Assembly (NCBI GenBank): GCA_036245525.1
Contig: BTPG01000003.1
Location: forward strand, 135,778,873-135,842,872
DNA length: 64,000 bases
From: Semisulcospira habei
Taxonomy: Eukaryota; Mollusca; Gastropoda; Semisulcospiridae
Direction of reading: 5' to 3'
Shown piece by piece: positions 1-9,659 of this stretch. The notes under the pieces were generated by a model, which saw nothing but the letters and a program-made list of their open reading frames with translations, had not been told where the DNA came from and made no database searches. Each line of letters opens with the position of its first letter. Positions within the stretch are counted from its first letter, which is position 1. Made by a program: the position numbers and the translations under genes.

Positions 1-405
1 GGCTGTCGGTAACGCTTTTTTTTTTGTTGTTGAGGCCACTCCTGCTTGGCTGTCGGTAGTGCTTTTTGTCGAGGCGGTGCATGCGTGGCTGTAGTTAGCG
101 CTTTTTGTCGAGGCGTGTCGAGGCGGTGCATGCGTGGCTGTAGTTAGCGCTTTTTGTCGAGGCGTGTCGAGGCGGTGCATGCGTGGCTGTAGTTAGCGCT
201 TTTTGTCGAGGCGTGTCGAGGCGGTGCATGCGTGGCTGTAGTTAGTTAGCGCTTTTTGTCGAGGCGTGTCGAGGCGGTGCATGCGTGGCTGTAGTTAGTT
301 AGCGCTTTTTGTTTGTCGAGGCGTGTCGAGGCGGTGCATGCCTGGCTGTAGTTAGTGCTTTTTGTCGAGGCGTGTCGAGGCGGTGCATGCGTGGCTGTAG
401 TTAGC
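1..405. repeat. 49-bp minisatellite derived from a family C hairpin arm
   Basis: Tandem units of about 49 bp containing GTGCATGCGTGGCTGTAG, a GCGCTTTTTGTCGAG block and a duplicated GTCGAGGC. The first unit and the block at 48-80 still read GGCTGTCGGTAGTGC, the left arm of hairpin family C. The array runs directly into an intact family C stem at 391-472, so it looks like an expansion of one hairpin arm. Some units carry a duplicated GTTA (near 241 and 297). Reading frames here are by-products of the repeat. Confidence 0.9.
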
Positions 406-472
406 GATTTTTGTCGAGGTGATTCCCGCAGGAATCGCCTCGACAAAAGCACTACCGATAATAAACGGTTAA
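391..472. repeat. family C hairpin at the end of the minisatellite
   Basis: The arms TTTTTGTCGAGGTGATTCC and GGAATCGCCTCGACAAAAG pair around a GC centre. The right arm continues as GCACTACCGAT and ends in GGTTAA at 467-472, the usual TTAA terminus of family C. The left terminus has been replaced by the tandem array. Confidence 0.8.
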
Positions 473-659
473 TCTATAATCTGACCTATAAATTTAAATG
501 TTTTCGGAAGAGGGCGTTCGTCCGATTAGCTGGAGATTAAGTACGAGTTTGTTGTGACAGTTTCTGATTTACGTGGGAGTGAATGAAATCATGCAGACAC
601 CATTTTTTCGCCACTGTTATCACCCTTGCAAAAATGGAAGCAATCAGAGCAATTTTCTA

Positions 660-795
660 TTAACTCATTCAGCCCTACGGCCGTATTTCCCAAAGTTTGG
701 AGGCGTCATCTAATGACTATGCACCAGATGCAGGACAATGGATTATCATGGTCGACCCATCTCCTGCTGCAGTGCGTTAGGACTAAATGGGTTAA
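660..795. mobile_element. family B TTAA element, central palindrome deleted
   Basis: Starts TTAACTCATTCAGCCC and ends GGACTAAATGGGTTAA. It keeps the asymmetric block CCAAAGTTTGGAGGCGTC and one ATTATCATGGTCGACC arm. The GGCGCC hairpin centre and the other arm are missing compared with 8880-9093. Confidence 0.75.
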
Positions 796-1353
796 ATATC
801 GTGCCTTGGGAACGTGAAGTTTTTTGCTAAATAATATTTTTAAAAACACTTTGTTTGACAAGTTACAAAATGATTACATAGTCTGTCTTTGCTTTCTCCA
901 TTTTACTAGAAATAATGGAAGGCGGGCGTCTTTTCCGTGCATTTGTACAGAATGCTGGCAACATCACCATATATATTTGTTGCTTTTTTCTGTCGCACCC
1001 AGTGCTTTAAATAGCTTTGCAATTCCTTCCCCACAATTCCTTCCCGCAGTTCCATTTCCAGATAGAATTGCTTGTCATATCTGGAGAGAAAAAAAAATTC
1101 CCGAGATGAGATCTCCCCCCCCCCCCCCCTCCCCGTGAGCCACCGAGTCGCTGTGACTTTTCAATCCTCTTTGCCCAAGCTGTCAGGAGGGATGTGTTTT
1201 AATCTCCTTGATTTGGAACGGTGGGGGCGAGGGTCTTCTCCCTAATACCCAGTATTTGTTCAGGGACACATGCCTAAACCTCAGCTCCCTTCAACGTTAC
1301 TTCATCAGAGAAGCAGAACAGTAAAATAAATATACTTGACCGATCCGAAAACG
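796..1353. other. no recognised gene; C-tract
   Basis: Unique-looking AT-rich sequence with a poly-C tract near 1116-1131. I see no conserved protein, RNA gene or repeat family member here. Confidence 0.5.
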
Positions 1354-1419
1354 ACAAGTGGCATGAATTCTCATGAGCCCGTGCTGTCGCACGGGCTCAT
1401 GAGAATCCATTCTTCTTGT
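1354..1419. repeat. family A hairpin
   Basis: The arms ATTCTCATGAGCCCGTGC and GCACGGGCTCATGAGAAT are a perfect inverted repeat. Inner pairing is CCCGTGC/GCACGGG rather than the usual CCCCTGC or CCCCCGC, a paired change on both arms. Outer arms (ACAAGTGGCATG, CATTCTTCTTGT) have decayed. Confidence 0.9.
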
Positions 1420-1675
1420 AGGTGTTGGGGAGGAGGGGGAGGGGACTTCGACTTGATTGAGGAATATTTGTAGAGAATACTTGCCCAGCCTTCCTCCATC
1501 GCCGCCATTGATCTCTTGCTGCGGTCCTGCCAACCGGAAGACAACTTAAGAGTTCTCTCCCCTTTCCGGCAGTGCAGTCACGTGAGATGGATGGGATACG
1601 GTTTTTGGACGGTACTCCCAAGTGTTAGACATTACGGTTTTATGCGATCAACCGACGAGGCAGTTCTTTATTGTG

Positions 1676-1728
1676 TTCAGGTCTGTGATTTTCGACCTTA
1701 CGGCTCAAAGCCGTATATGACCAGCTCA
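1676..1728. repeat. family D hairpin, decayed right arm
   Basis: The left arm GGTCTGTGATTTTCGACC and ACGGCT are followed by AGCCGTATATGACCAGC, a shortened right arm. Confidence 0.65.
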
Positions 1729-1739
1729 AACTTTAACAT

Positions 1740-2236
1740 CGCAGCACAAAACAAAACAAAACTCCTAGCAATAAATGTACGTGAAAATCACAGTACCGAA
1801 ACCCGTTTGTACGCTGTCCACCGCCGTGTTCACTGTTACTCAGTGTCAGTTGCGTAAGAGCACCCCACCCACCCTCCTCCCATCTCCGGATCCGCCCCTG
1901 GCATTGCAACTGATGTAATCGTCAGAAATGATGCATAGATTCTCGTGAGCCTTTGCGTAGTACTTAGAGTCGCGTGTTGCAAGGGCTGTAACTGTCAGGA
2001 TGGGGGCAAGGGGACCCGCGAGAGGGCGCTGCCAGTTATGGATGAATTATTCGCTTGTTGATGCCCCCGATCTGTAGGTTTTGGCTGGCAAATTCAATTT
2101 CGCATTGATTTACCCGCGGACACTCCTTCCCTAACCTCCGTGCCCCTGGTCCCGCGTCTCTGCCGAGCCTGTCATATTCGATAAAACTCGGATGATCGCC
2201 GCAGTCGGATAACACAAAGGGGTCTGGTGAATGCCA
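1740..2236. other. no recognised gene
   Basis: Mixed sequence without a conserved ORF. A weak arm-like CATAGATTCTCGTGAGCC at 1934-1951 may be a family A stub. Confidence 0.4.
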
Positions 2237-2302
2237 GCAAGAGGTATAGATTATCATGAGCCCCTGCTGTCGCAGGGGCTCATGAGAATCTATGCCTCAT
2301 GC
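2237..2302. repeat. family A hairpin
   Basis: GCAAGAGGTATAGATTATC pairs imperfectly with GAGAATCTATGCCTCATGC. The inner stem ATGAGCCCCTGC/GCAGGGGCTCAT is perfect. Confidence 0.9.
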
Positions 2303-2311
2303 AGAAGAATA

Positions 2312-2430
2312 TCTGCAAAAACCAGTATGTCCATTTTTGAGAAAAGCGAGATTTCCAATGTATTACAACGAAATCTCGCTTTTCTCAAAAATGGAAATGC
2401 TGGCTTTAGCCAAATAACGGCAGATTTTGG
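2312..2430. repeat. family E hairpin
   Basis: CCATTTTTGAGAAAAGCGAG and CTCGCTTTTCTCAAAAATGG form a long stem. Weaker outer pairing runs from CTGCAAAAACCAG to CTGGCTTTAGCC. It begins 10 bp after a family A hairpin. Confidence 0.85.
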
Positions 2431-2449
2431 CTGGTTGATGGTGTGACTA

Positions 2450-3043
2450 GATGCTGTTTGAAACGAGTTAGCGTTAGAAAGGAGGGGTGAGGGGCTGGGG
2501 GTGGGGAAGGGGGGGGGGTGAGTGGACTAAAAATTACGGGGATACATTTTACACGAATATCACGAAGACCTCCAATGTTGGAGGAGTAGGTATAAGGTAA
2601 ATGTGGTCGATCTCTCCAACCCTTTGCGGCTTCGGACATCATGAAACTCTGTGCATCTGGCAGTGAATGGAGTGGGGTCGAAACTTTACATGGAAAAAGC
2701 CCGGAGCTGGTTAGTTTGATCGCTTTGCTCAGCATTCATTCGTTTAGCCCTAAATAGCAACCGCAATTTTGAGGCACAGCTAGCTAGGGTCGATATTGGT
2801 AAACAAGAGCTACATGGTCTCACCAGCCCCTATGACTGCCTGGGTTCATGATCTTCTATGACTATTGTTGATAAAATGTAGTGGATAAGGGCCGTGAAGG
2901 TTTCTCCGTCCTTTTTACACAAACAAGTCTCAGCTAATGTCTGGATCAACCTTTTATACTGATTTTTTCCCTTCTGATTTATCTGTTGGACTTTTTTTCT
3001 CCTGCAGATGCGATTTTCTCCAGGACAAGAGAACCTCTAACGG
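2450..3043. other. no recognised gene; G-tract
   Basis: Contains a purine- and G-rich stretch near 2477-2522. Nothing else recognised. Confidence 0.45.
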
Positions 3044-3123
3044 TTAACGCATTCGAGACGTGCCGCCTCCGGATACGCGGCGCAAGCCGCGTATCCGGAG
3101 GCGGCGCGTCTCGAATGAGTTAA
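3044..3123. mobile_element. family I palindrome with TTAA ends
   Basis: An almost perfect 80-bp palindrome: TTAACGCATTCGAGACG, then CCGCCTCCGGATACGCGGC, centre GCAA, and the mirror arm ending CGTCTCGAATGAGTTAA. TTAA at both outer ends fits a TTAA-targeting non-autonomous element. Confidence 0.85.
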
Positions 3124-3142
3124 AGACGTCAGGCTTGCGGGG

Positions 3143-3228
3143 TTAACCCTTTGGCTGTCCATAGCACTTCTTGTCGCGGTGATTCCTGATCACCTCGATA
3201 AAAAGCGTTAGAGACGGCCAGAGGGCTG
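3143..3228. mobile_element. family C hairpin
   Basis: Starts TTAACCCTTTGGCTGTCC. The stem GGTGATTCCTGATCACC is closed by a short loop. The right arm is diverged (GAGACGGCCAGAGGGCT). Confidence 0.75.
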
Positions 3229-3318
3229 AGGAGGAGAGGGCATTTTTACGAAAAGGTCGTCAACGTTAACTCTGAGTACATTCTCCGTCTCCGTAAATTG
3301 GCGTTAACTTTAGCAAAC

Positions 3319-3382
3319 GAGAAGCATAGATTTTCATAACACCTGCATCTGCAGGGGCTTATGAGACTCTATGCCTCTTACA
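3319..3382. repeat. family A hairpin, diverged
   Basis: CGAGAAGCATAGATTTTCAT pairs with ATGAGACTCTATGCCTCTT around CCTGCATCTGCAGG. Confidence 0.75.
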
Positions 3383-3689
3383 GAAGGAAAAGTCCTGCAT
3401 AGAGACGGAAAAGGGCAGAAATCTATGTATACTTGTGTGTGCTGAAGAGGAGTGGGAAGAATGGGCCCTGGGGGGAGGGGGAGGGATTGAGGCGACAAAA
3501 AAATGTTTACGGTGGCACCTTGTTTGTACAAGGGATCCAACAAGTGGAAAAGATCAATGACTTTCATATCGACCTGCCACAGCGATGAAGCTAAATGCCC
3601 CCCAAAAGTCATCTGTACTTTGCCCAGGCTCAGCTTCGCAGCCGCACGATGCCAGGATAGAGAGAAACTCGTCCATAGACTAAGAAGAT

Positions 3690-3803
3690 ACAAACAAAGA
3701 AAGGAACACGCCTAGAAAGGACAAGTATAACACAATTGTGTTGTACTTGTCCTTTCTAAGCGTGTGTCTTTCTGTGTTGGGAGTTTCTATGCATTTTACA
3801 CTC
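3690..3803. repeat. family H hairpin with 3' extension
   Basis: The arm AACACGCCTAGAAAGGACAA and the mirror TTGTCCTTTCTAAGCGTGT meet at ACACAATTGTGT. It is followed by the family H tail (GTTGGGAGTTTCTATGCATT, TTTACAC). Confidence 0.85.
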
Positions 3804-4195
3804 TTGGCCTTTCTGGCCCGGATTGTGTATGTCGACATTGTCATAAGCTCTGTTTTCAATTCTCAGTGCTGTCGATTCTATCATCATTTTATTGCAATGA
3901 TTATTGGACATTGTGGCAAACTCGGTGTAGCTTCAATTGTTTTCTGGGTCCTTTTTTCATGATTGCTCGTTTGTCATAAAAGTTTGCAGAAATGTTTTGA
4001 CGTCGGTTCTGTGTTAGGAAGTCTAGTTTGAATTTTGGGGTCTGATTGTCACAAATTTATGCAGAAACGTTTTGACGTCTATGTTGTTTTACCATGGTCT
4101 GGGATCCCTCAATAACGTGGCCAACTGCTTGTTTGGGCATTTGGGGGTAAAGTGTAACCTGCTTCCGAGCTGCAAACAAATTGAGTTCTGCATAC
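3804..4195. other. no recognised gene; internal partial repeat
   Basis: TGCAGAAATGTTTTGACGTC near 3987 recurs as TGCAGAAACGTTTTGACGTC near 4059, suggesting an imperfect local duplication of about 72 bp spacing. No coding signal. Confidence 0.5.
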
Positions 4196-4197
4196 TT

Positions 4198-4327
4198 TAA
4201 CCCATTTAGCCCCACGGTCGCCTTTCCCAAATCGTACCAGTTCAGGCGCCAAGCTCATCTGGCACCATTATTGAATTATCATGGTCAATCCATCCCTGCT
4301 GTAGGACGTTGCGGCTAAATAGGTAAA
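4198..4327. mobile_element. family B TTAA element, one-armed
   Basis: TTAACCCATTTAGCCCCACGG at the left, then GGCGCCAAGCTCATCTGGCA and ATTATCATGGTCAATCC, ending GGCTAAATAGGTAA. The left hairpin arm is missing. Confidence 0.75.
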
Positions 4328-4357
4328 TCGTATTGTTGGGCTTCTCATCCAGACCCA

Positions 4358-4484
4358 GTCTGCCCTGTTAAGGCAAAAGACAGTATGTCCATTTTGTGAA
4401 AAGCGAGATTGTCATTGCTGTATTATGAAAATCTAGCTTTACACAACAATGGATAATACTGTCTTATGCCTTCATAGGGCAGTA
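4358..4484. repeat. family E hairpin with long outer arms
   Basis: The outer arms CTGCCCTGTTAAGGCA and TGCCTTCATAGGGCAG enclose AGACAGTATGTCCATT and the mirror AATGGATAATACTGTCT, and then the AAAGCGAGATT core. Confidence 0.75.
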
Positions 4485-4577
4485 GTCATCTGGGAGAGGA
4501 ATCTATATTTATTTCTAGAATTAAATCGGTTCCATTTTCTCATATCTACCACTCGGACGAAGTTCCCGCCATCTGGG

Positions 4578-4625
4578 GATTTTCACGAGTCCTTGCAGAC
4601 TACAGGGGCTCATGAGAACTAGCGC
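4578..4625. repeat. family A remnant
   Basis: TTTTCACGAGTCCTTGCAG, then CAGGGGCTCATGAGAAC: only the inner portions of the arms remain. Confidence 0.45.
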
Positions 4626-4742
4626 TGCTTCCTGATTTTAATCGGCTTCGTTACTTAATCCGTACGACTCAAATGGACCAGTTCATCTGGGTTTAACGCA
4701 AATGGACAAATTCAGACGGACGAAAACAATTCAGTCTTCAAA

Positions 4743-4806
4743 AAGCCTGGGTTCTCACGAACTCCTGTATATTGCAGAGACTCGTGAGAATCAGTGCTTC
4801 TTCCTG
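4743..4806. repeat. family A hairpin, diverged
   Basis: GGTTCTCACGAACTCC and GACTCGTGAGAATCAGTGC pair. Note CTCACGA/TCGTGAG where the family usually has CTCATGA/TCATGAG, again changed on both arms. Confidence 0.6.
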
Positions 4807-4872
4807 GCCAAGCTGCGTTTGGCCTATAGTAAATTGTATCCCTGCATCTCGGATGGAGGAAGTGGTCATGGT

Positions 4873-4926
4873 TTAACTCATTCGCGGCCAGCCGCATCCG
4901 GATGCGGCTGGTTGCGAATGAGTTAA
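4873..4926. mobile_element. family I palindrome with TTAA ends
   Basis: A 54-bp palindrome: TTAACTCATTCGCGGCCAG, CCGCATCCGGATGCGG centre, and a mirror arm ending CGAATGAGTTAA. Same termini as 3044-3123 with a different, shorter core. Confidence 0.85.
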
Positions 4927-5133
4927 GGCACAGGCCACGTTGTTTGGCTCTCCGCGCCCATTTACGTTGAGTTGTTTAATCGGAAAAGGCAGATGGAAGC
5001 GGGCAGCAGTAATGGAATATGACAGGGCTACAAAAAAAGGGATATGTAATTTCCACTAGTTTGCACATTCGATCACAAGCCGAAATCCCATTTACCTTCG
5101 CCATCTGTGCCGCACAGACGCTACTAACAGCCA

Positions 5134-5200
5134 GCAACAGGTATAGGTTCTCATGAGCCCCTGCTTTCAGCAGGGGCTCATGAGAATCTATGCCTTTTGC
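5134..5200. repeat. family A hairpin
   Basis: GCAACAGGTATAGGTTCTCA and TGAGAATCTATGCCTTTTGC pair around GAGCCCCTGC/GCAGGGGCTC. Confidence 0.9.
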
Positions 5201-5204
5201 CTTT

Positions 5205-5696
5205 GGGGTAAGGAATTCGGCTTAATTGGCGCGCTCACGATCTATTGGCTTCGCTGTTCAGAAGGGAGTTAACCCTGTCTGGCCCCTGGTGCGGCGTTAA
5301 ATAAGATCAATTTAGTACCTCTGTCAGATGTATTTAAACAGCAGAGCAGAGATCGATATAGTATTGGTGTGATGTTATTGTTTGACGTGGTACTTTTAGT
5401 GTTGAGATGACCACAGCGCAATGCTGTCTTAATGACAGAAGTTAATGAAGGCTAAGGCCGCTCCATGAGAGACCGGAAGCGATTATAGTTGCATTACCGG
5501 AAGTGATCGCAGTTGCGTTATGTAGGAATCTCGTTCATTCGATACACCATTCTGACGTTGAATGCAGATATCGTTGACTTTTTTAATTAAGAAAATTGGT
5601 ACTCAAGAAAGCTGATCTCAACAGCAAGTATTGTAGGTATTGTCTTCACAAAGTATGGGGGAAATGCATTTATCCGCAACGCCAGTAATACTAAGC
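5205..5696. other. no recognised gene
   Basis: No gene seen. A short direct repeat occurs around 5473-5518 (CCGGAAGCGATTATAGTTGC versus CCGGAAGTGATCGCAGTTGC). Confidence 0.45.
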
Positions 5697-5800
5697 TAGA
5701 ATGTCCGTGCTTGCAAAAAGCAAGGTTTTCTTAGTTATACAATGAAAATATCGCTTTTCTAAAAAATAAACACACTGGCTCTTGTCAAATAACGGCAATA
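5697..5800. repeat. family E hairpin, diverged
   Basis: AAAAAGCAAGGTTTTC and AAAATATCGCTTTTCTAAAA pair. The flanking TCAAATAACGGCA is shared with the copy at 2312-2430. Confidence 0.65.
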
Positions 5801-5950
5801 CGTGTATCCATTTTTATTTGTAACGTCTTTGTCGCGACAGACGTGATTTTATGAGACAGAACTTTGCTTTCTCAATTGCTGAATTATGTGAACCAGTTCG
5901 TCTCACAGAGTAACCAAATGTACCAGTCGCAACGTGGCAGACGTACGATG

Positions 5951-6020
5951 TATGTGAGTCTGTAATTTTGGACCTTAGGCTAAAAGACGTAAGGTTCAAA
6001 ATCACAGACTCGCACACGTA
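5951..6020. repeat. family D hairpin
   Basis: TATGTGAGTCTGTAATTTTG and CAAAATCACAGACTCGCACA pair. GAGTCTG/CAGACTC replaces the family's usual TGGTCTG/CAGACCA on both arms. Confidence 0.8.
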
Positions 6021-6222
6021 TGCAATATTCATGACTGTCTGCTTCGTAGTGGTAGTGGGGTTTCGTGTGTCACTGGCGCTTCCTGCGTAAGCGATAGAGC
6101 TATAAAGTTACGCCGTAAAAAAAAAGGAACTTGTCTGACAGTCGGAGGGGTTCAGTTCAGTGGTTCGCTTAAACCTGAACAGTTCCCTACGTCTGAGGAT
6201 ATAACGGGGTCAGCCGCTACCA

Positions 6223-6286
6223 GCAAGAGCTACAGATTCTCAAGAGCACCCTGCCGCTGTAGACGCTCATGAAAAATATATGGCTG
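6223..6286. repeat. family A hairpin, decayed
   Basis: GCAAGAGCTACAGATTCTCA is followed by a poorly matching right arm GCTCATGAAAAATATATGGC. Confidence 0.6.
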
Positions 6287-6289
6287 TCG

Positions 6290-6648
6290 AACTTTGAAAG
6301 GCATGGATAACGGGAAGGTTTTTTTTTTAAATTATTTTTATATCAGGATCCTTCGCTCTTAACTTTTTGAGTCGTAGTCAATAAACCTGATGGCGTGTTC
6401 AGTTTGAGCGTACATAAATGTAAATTCTTGTTGGCGAGAAATACAAATTGCCATGAACCATGCAAACTGCGTTGGCTTATTTGAATTGTGTGTTTTTTCA
6501 CTGCAGGAGAAAGAGGGTGTATTTTGTAATGCTTAGTCCTTCCCGCAGGGGAAGCGGGTAGTAGTTACAAATCCCCATCTCAGTGGTGCCCGAATGACTG
6601 AAGTTTCAGATCTTGCTCTCATAGTGTAAAACCGAATGTTGTCTCTCT
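6290..6648. other. no recognised gene
   Basis: AT-rich sequence in which I see no gene or repeat family member. Confidence 0.4.
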
Positions 6649-6690
6649 GCAAGAGGCTTAGATCCTCATGAGCCCCCGCCAAGCCTCTTG
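6649..6690. repeat. family A hairpin, right arm internally deleted
   Basis: A full left arm (GCAAGAGGCTTAGATCCTCA, TGAGCCCCCGCC) joins directly to AAGCCTCTTG. Both arms carry the same private change (GGCTT/AAGCC instead of GGCAT/ATGCC). Confidence 0.8.
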
Positions 6691-7260
6691 ACTCATGTCG
6701 CTTTCGTGCCTGATTTCATTTTGACTGCATGTTTACGTCAGTGGTTCTCGCGACGGAGAGGTGGTATGGTTTTCACCCTGTGACTGTTTAGGAGACTAGA
6801 AGTCCCGCAAGCAGCAGGGTATCAAGTAGAAGAAGTATCTTTGGAGATACTATGGCGGATTTATGGTCACTATCAGCCCTGAGTTCTGTCCTGCAAGAAA
6901 CTCCGCTCCATAAAATTTGTAATGGAATGAATTACATCGCGAGGTCAGCAGATCTGGCGTGTCTAAAAATATGCCCCCGAAGTAATCTCGCGTGGAGAAT
7001 TTATTTATTTCTTCGAACATAAACTTGAAATATTAAATTTCACGCGGACGCGAAGCAAAACTTTCCATTTTGAGATTGTCGTCTGCTCGAAGCAAAACTT
7101 TTGTTTTAGAGATTGTCTGCAGACACGAGACTGTAAATTTCAGCTTTCGAAATAGCTGCAAGGTGCAAATGTGTCTTGGGCGTTAGGGCGTGTTTGTAAA
7201 CATTTTAAATGACTTTAACAAACGTCGAAACAATGCAAACACTAGGTTACTTTCCCTTGT
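6691..7260. other. no recognised gene
   Basis: No gene seen. CGAAGCAAAACTTT occurs twice around 7049-7105 in a short imperfect direct repeat. Confidence 0.4.
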
Positions 7261-7528
7261 TTAACCTTTTGATTGCTGCTGACGAAACCGTTCGTAGTTA
7301 ACCTATTTATCGCCAAGGCCACATTGTCCAGATTTTGCAGGTGTCAATGGGTATGGGTCGACCATGATAATTCAAGGGTAGTACCAGGTTAGCTTGGCGC
7401 CTGATGGCGCCAAGCTAATCTGGCACTACCCTTAAATTATCATGCTCGCTCTTTCTCCTGCTTTAGTGCTTCGGGGCTCATAGCGTCGTTCCGCCTAGCG
7501 GTATTGTCAGCAGCTAACAAAAGGTTAA
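7261..7528. mobile_element. TTAA element carrying a nested family B element
   Basis: The outer arms TTAACCTTTTGATTGCTGCT (7261) and GCAGCTAACAAAAGGTTAA (to 7528) are an inverted pair with TTAA ends. The interior holds a family B element starting at a second TTAA (7298). Confidence 0.65.
7298..7490. mobile_element. family B element nested inside another TTAA element
   Basis: TTAACCTATTTATCGCCAAGG, then GATAATTCAAGGGTAGTACC, the GGCGCC centre, and the mirror GGCACTACCCTTAAATTATC. The right terminus (GGGGCTCATAGCG) is decayed. Confidence 0.8.
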
Positions 7529-7529
7529 T

Positions 7530-7785
7530 AAGTTTCGTACCTTTTGCCACATTTTAAAAGATGCGGATGTGGAAGCAAATTCAAACACAAATTGTCGTTG
7601 TTTCGCACAGTTTTGTTATGACAATTTCAACGCATTATAACCGACGAGTCGTACATCGGAACAATTTGAACACACCGTTACTGACGTTAGTCTCGTAAGC
7701 TTGTTTATGATTCTTACTTTCGTACCTGTCTCAACAAAACCACAGTTTCGTAACATCTTCACTGCCTTTCATCATACCATGTACA
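7530..7785. other. no recognised gene
   Basis: AT-rich sequence with nothing recognised. Confidence 0.4.
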
Positions 7786-7847
7786 CGAGGCGTAGATATT
7801 CATGAGCTCCTGCAGCTGTAGGGTTGCATGAATATCTATGCCTCTTT
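7786..7847. repeat. family A hairpin
   Basis: GAGGCGTAGATATTCATG and CATGAATATCTATGCCTC pair. ATATTC/GAATAT replaces ATCCTC/GAGGAT on both arms. Confidence 0.8.
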
Positions 7848-7969
7848 CCTGCAGATCAGCCCCATTTACATCTTTAAAATTGGTATTCATTGTCGACGGC
7901 TTCTCAGCAGTCGCATTCTTAGCTCCAAATAAGGTCCTCGGTTTGAATAACAGCTCACAGCCTGGTCAA

Positions 7970-8033
7970 CAAGAAACATAGATTCACATGAGCTCCTGCG
8001 AATGCAGGAGCTCATGTGAATCTATGCTTCTTG
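7970..8033. repeat. family A hairpin
   Basis: CAAGAAACATAGATTCACAT and ATGTGAATCTATGCTTCTTG pair. Private paired changes are TTCACATG/CATGTGAA and AGCTCCTGC/GCAGGAGCT. Confidence 0.9.
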
Positions 8034-8355
8034 TAAAAAGAACAGGTTTGATGAGGGGAACTCGTCAGACTAAATGCCCACCCAATCACAAACACACACC
8101 AATCACTTAAGTGGGACTGTCGGTGCTTCCGAGAGCGCCTGAGTGCATTAAGAGGGACCTCTTAAGAGTAAGACTGATGAGTCTTGCAACGCGCTCTGGC
8201 TTAAAGACACAGTCGTTCGGGTACAGACGGAGCACTAGCAGCACATTGCTTTGGCGCCCCTGGCGGTTGGAGTTCAAACAGGCGACACGTTTGGTTGGTT
8301 GGTTGATTGCGATGAACCCCGCTATTGCCAAGGAAAAGTGAACAGTCACCCATCT

Positions 8356-8421
8356 GCAAGAGGCATAGATCCTCATGAGCTCCCGCTGTCGCGGGGGCCG
8401 ATGAGGATCTATGCCTCTTGC
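8356..8421. repeat. family A hairpin
   Basis: GCAAGAGGCATAGATCCTCA and TGAGGATCTATGCCTCTTGC are a perfect outer stem. The inner stem is CCCGC/GCGGG. The right flank CTGAGACCAATTTGAAACC recurs after other copies. Confidence 0.95.
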
Positions 8422-8429
8422 TGAGACCA

Positions 8430-8879
8430 ATTTGAAACCATGTTCTTTTGAAGGTTACGGAGTTTGGTCGTTGAATGAGGACAGATTTTAGAAACTAAAT
8501 GTGCGTCCGGGGCATTGCCAGGACGCATATTAGCGTCCGCGTCACAGAAGTGATTGCATAAGATCCTAGAATGGCCATGGGCACTGTAGTCTGTTAGGGC
8601 TTAAAAAAAACATGATGCCTTTTACACGTTGATGCAGCTTGCGTAAAATGTTTTGTTAGCCTGGCAGCATTGAGATAGGTGGATTGCACAAGAACGTAAA
8701 CGGCCGAACTCCAACCAGAGCAACACTCTTGAAATATGCACTGCACATAGATCTCCTACCGGCCTAGATCCTTATTACACACCTTCAGTATCGGGGGTAT
8801 TGACAATTTAAAGCCCCTTGGGGACAGAGTTTACATGTGTATTCATCCACGCCGATGAGAGCCGTGGGACCTTTGAGTT
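8430..8879. other. no recognised gene
   Basis: No gene or repeat family member seen. Confidence 0.4.
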
Positions 8880-9093
8880 TTAACACATTTAACACCACGG
8901 CCGCATTTCCCAAATTTGGGAGGTGTTACCTAACGACTATGTACCACTTACATGAGACGGACTGACCATGGTAATTCAAGGTTAGTGCCAGATTAGCTTG
9001 GCGCCTTCAGGCGCCAAGCTAATCTGGCACTAACCTTGAATTATCATGGTCAGTGCATCCCCTGCTGTAGGGCGCTGGGGCTAAATGGGTTAA
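8880..9093. mobile_element. family B TTAA element, complete
   Basis: A 214-bp element from TTAACACATTTAACACC to GGGGCTAAATGGGTTAA. A stem of about 40 bp runs from TGACCATGGTAATTCAAGG to the mirror CCTTGAATTATCATGGTCA, around GGCGCCTTCAGGCGCC. Paired change: AAGGTTAGTGCC/GGCACTAACCTT where other copies have AAGGGTAGTGCC/GGCACTACCCTT. The asymmetric block CCCAAATTTGGGAGGTGTTA lies between the left terminus and the stem. Confidence 0.9.
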
Positions 9094-9099
9094 CCTCGG

Positions 9100-9560
9100 A
9101 GGTAAGAGAGAAAGTTACGTATCTGCTAATCTCAGTTCGTTTGCAGGTGAGAATACGCGCACTTAGGGGAGTGTCAGCGATACAAGAGGGCTGGGTTCCC
9201 CCGTAACACGTTACGCCTCGTGTAAACACAAGGCCGGCACAGTTCCAGACTTTTGGCTCGTACCAGGTACCGCAAGCGTTCTTCTCTCCCAATAAAAATT
9301 ACGGCAGCGACGGCATCGGTGAAGAGTTGCCTGAATACTGTAGTTGCTGGGTGGTTTGTCATGCAAAACTGCACATATAAGTGTTTTCTTCGGATGGCTG
9401 TCGGCAGGGCACGAACACAAAGCTGGTAAATAACACAGGCATAGGATGATCGTTGATGATCATCTCCATTAACGCGGGCAGAAGGAAATAGTAACAGTCA
9501 TCCTGTGTCTGTGGAAAATATATTTTAAAGAGAAGGACAAACAATCTGGATAAAGTTTCG
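9100..9560. other. no recognised gene
   Basis: Several short open frames but no recognisable domain or repeat. Confidence 0.4.
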
Positions 9561-9656
9561 TTAACCCCTTAAGGCGCACCGCATCAGTAGCTGCGGTAGT
9601 GTATAGCGTTGCCGGCAACAATTCCGCGGCTATTGATGCGGAGCGCCTTGAATAAG
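9561..9656. mobile_element. family G palindrome
   Basis: Starts TTAACCCCTTAAGGCGCACC. GCATCAGTAGCTGCGG and CCGCGGCTATTGATGC pair, ending GCGCCTTGAATAAG. The centre GTATAGCGTTGCCGGCAACA recurs in part at 39441-39547. Confidence 0.7.
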
Positions 9657-9659
9657 TCG

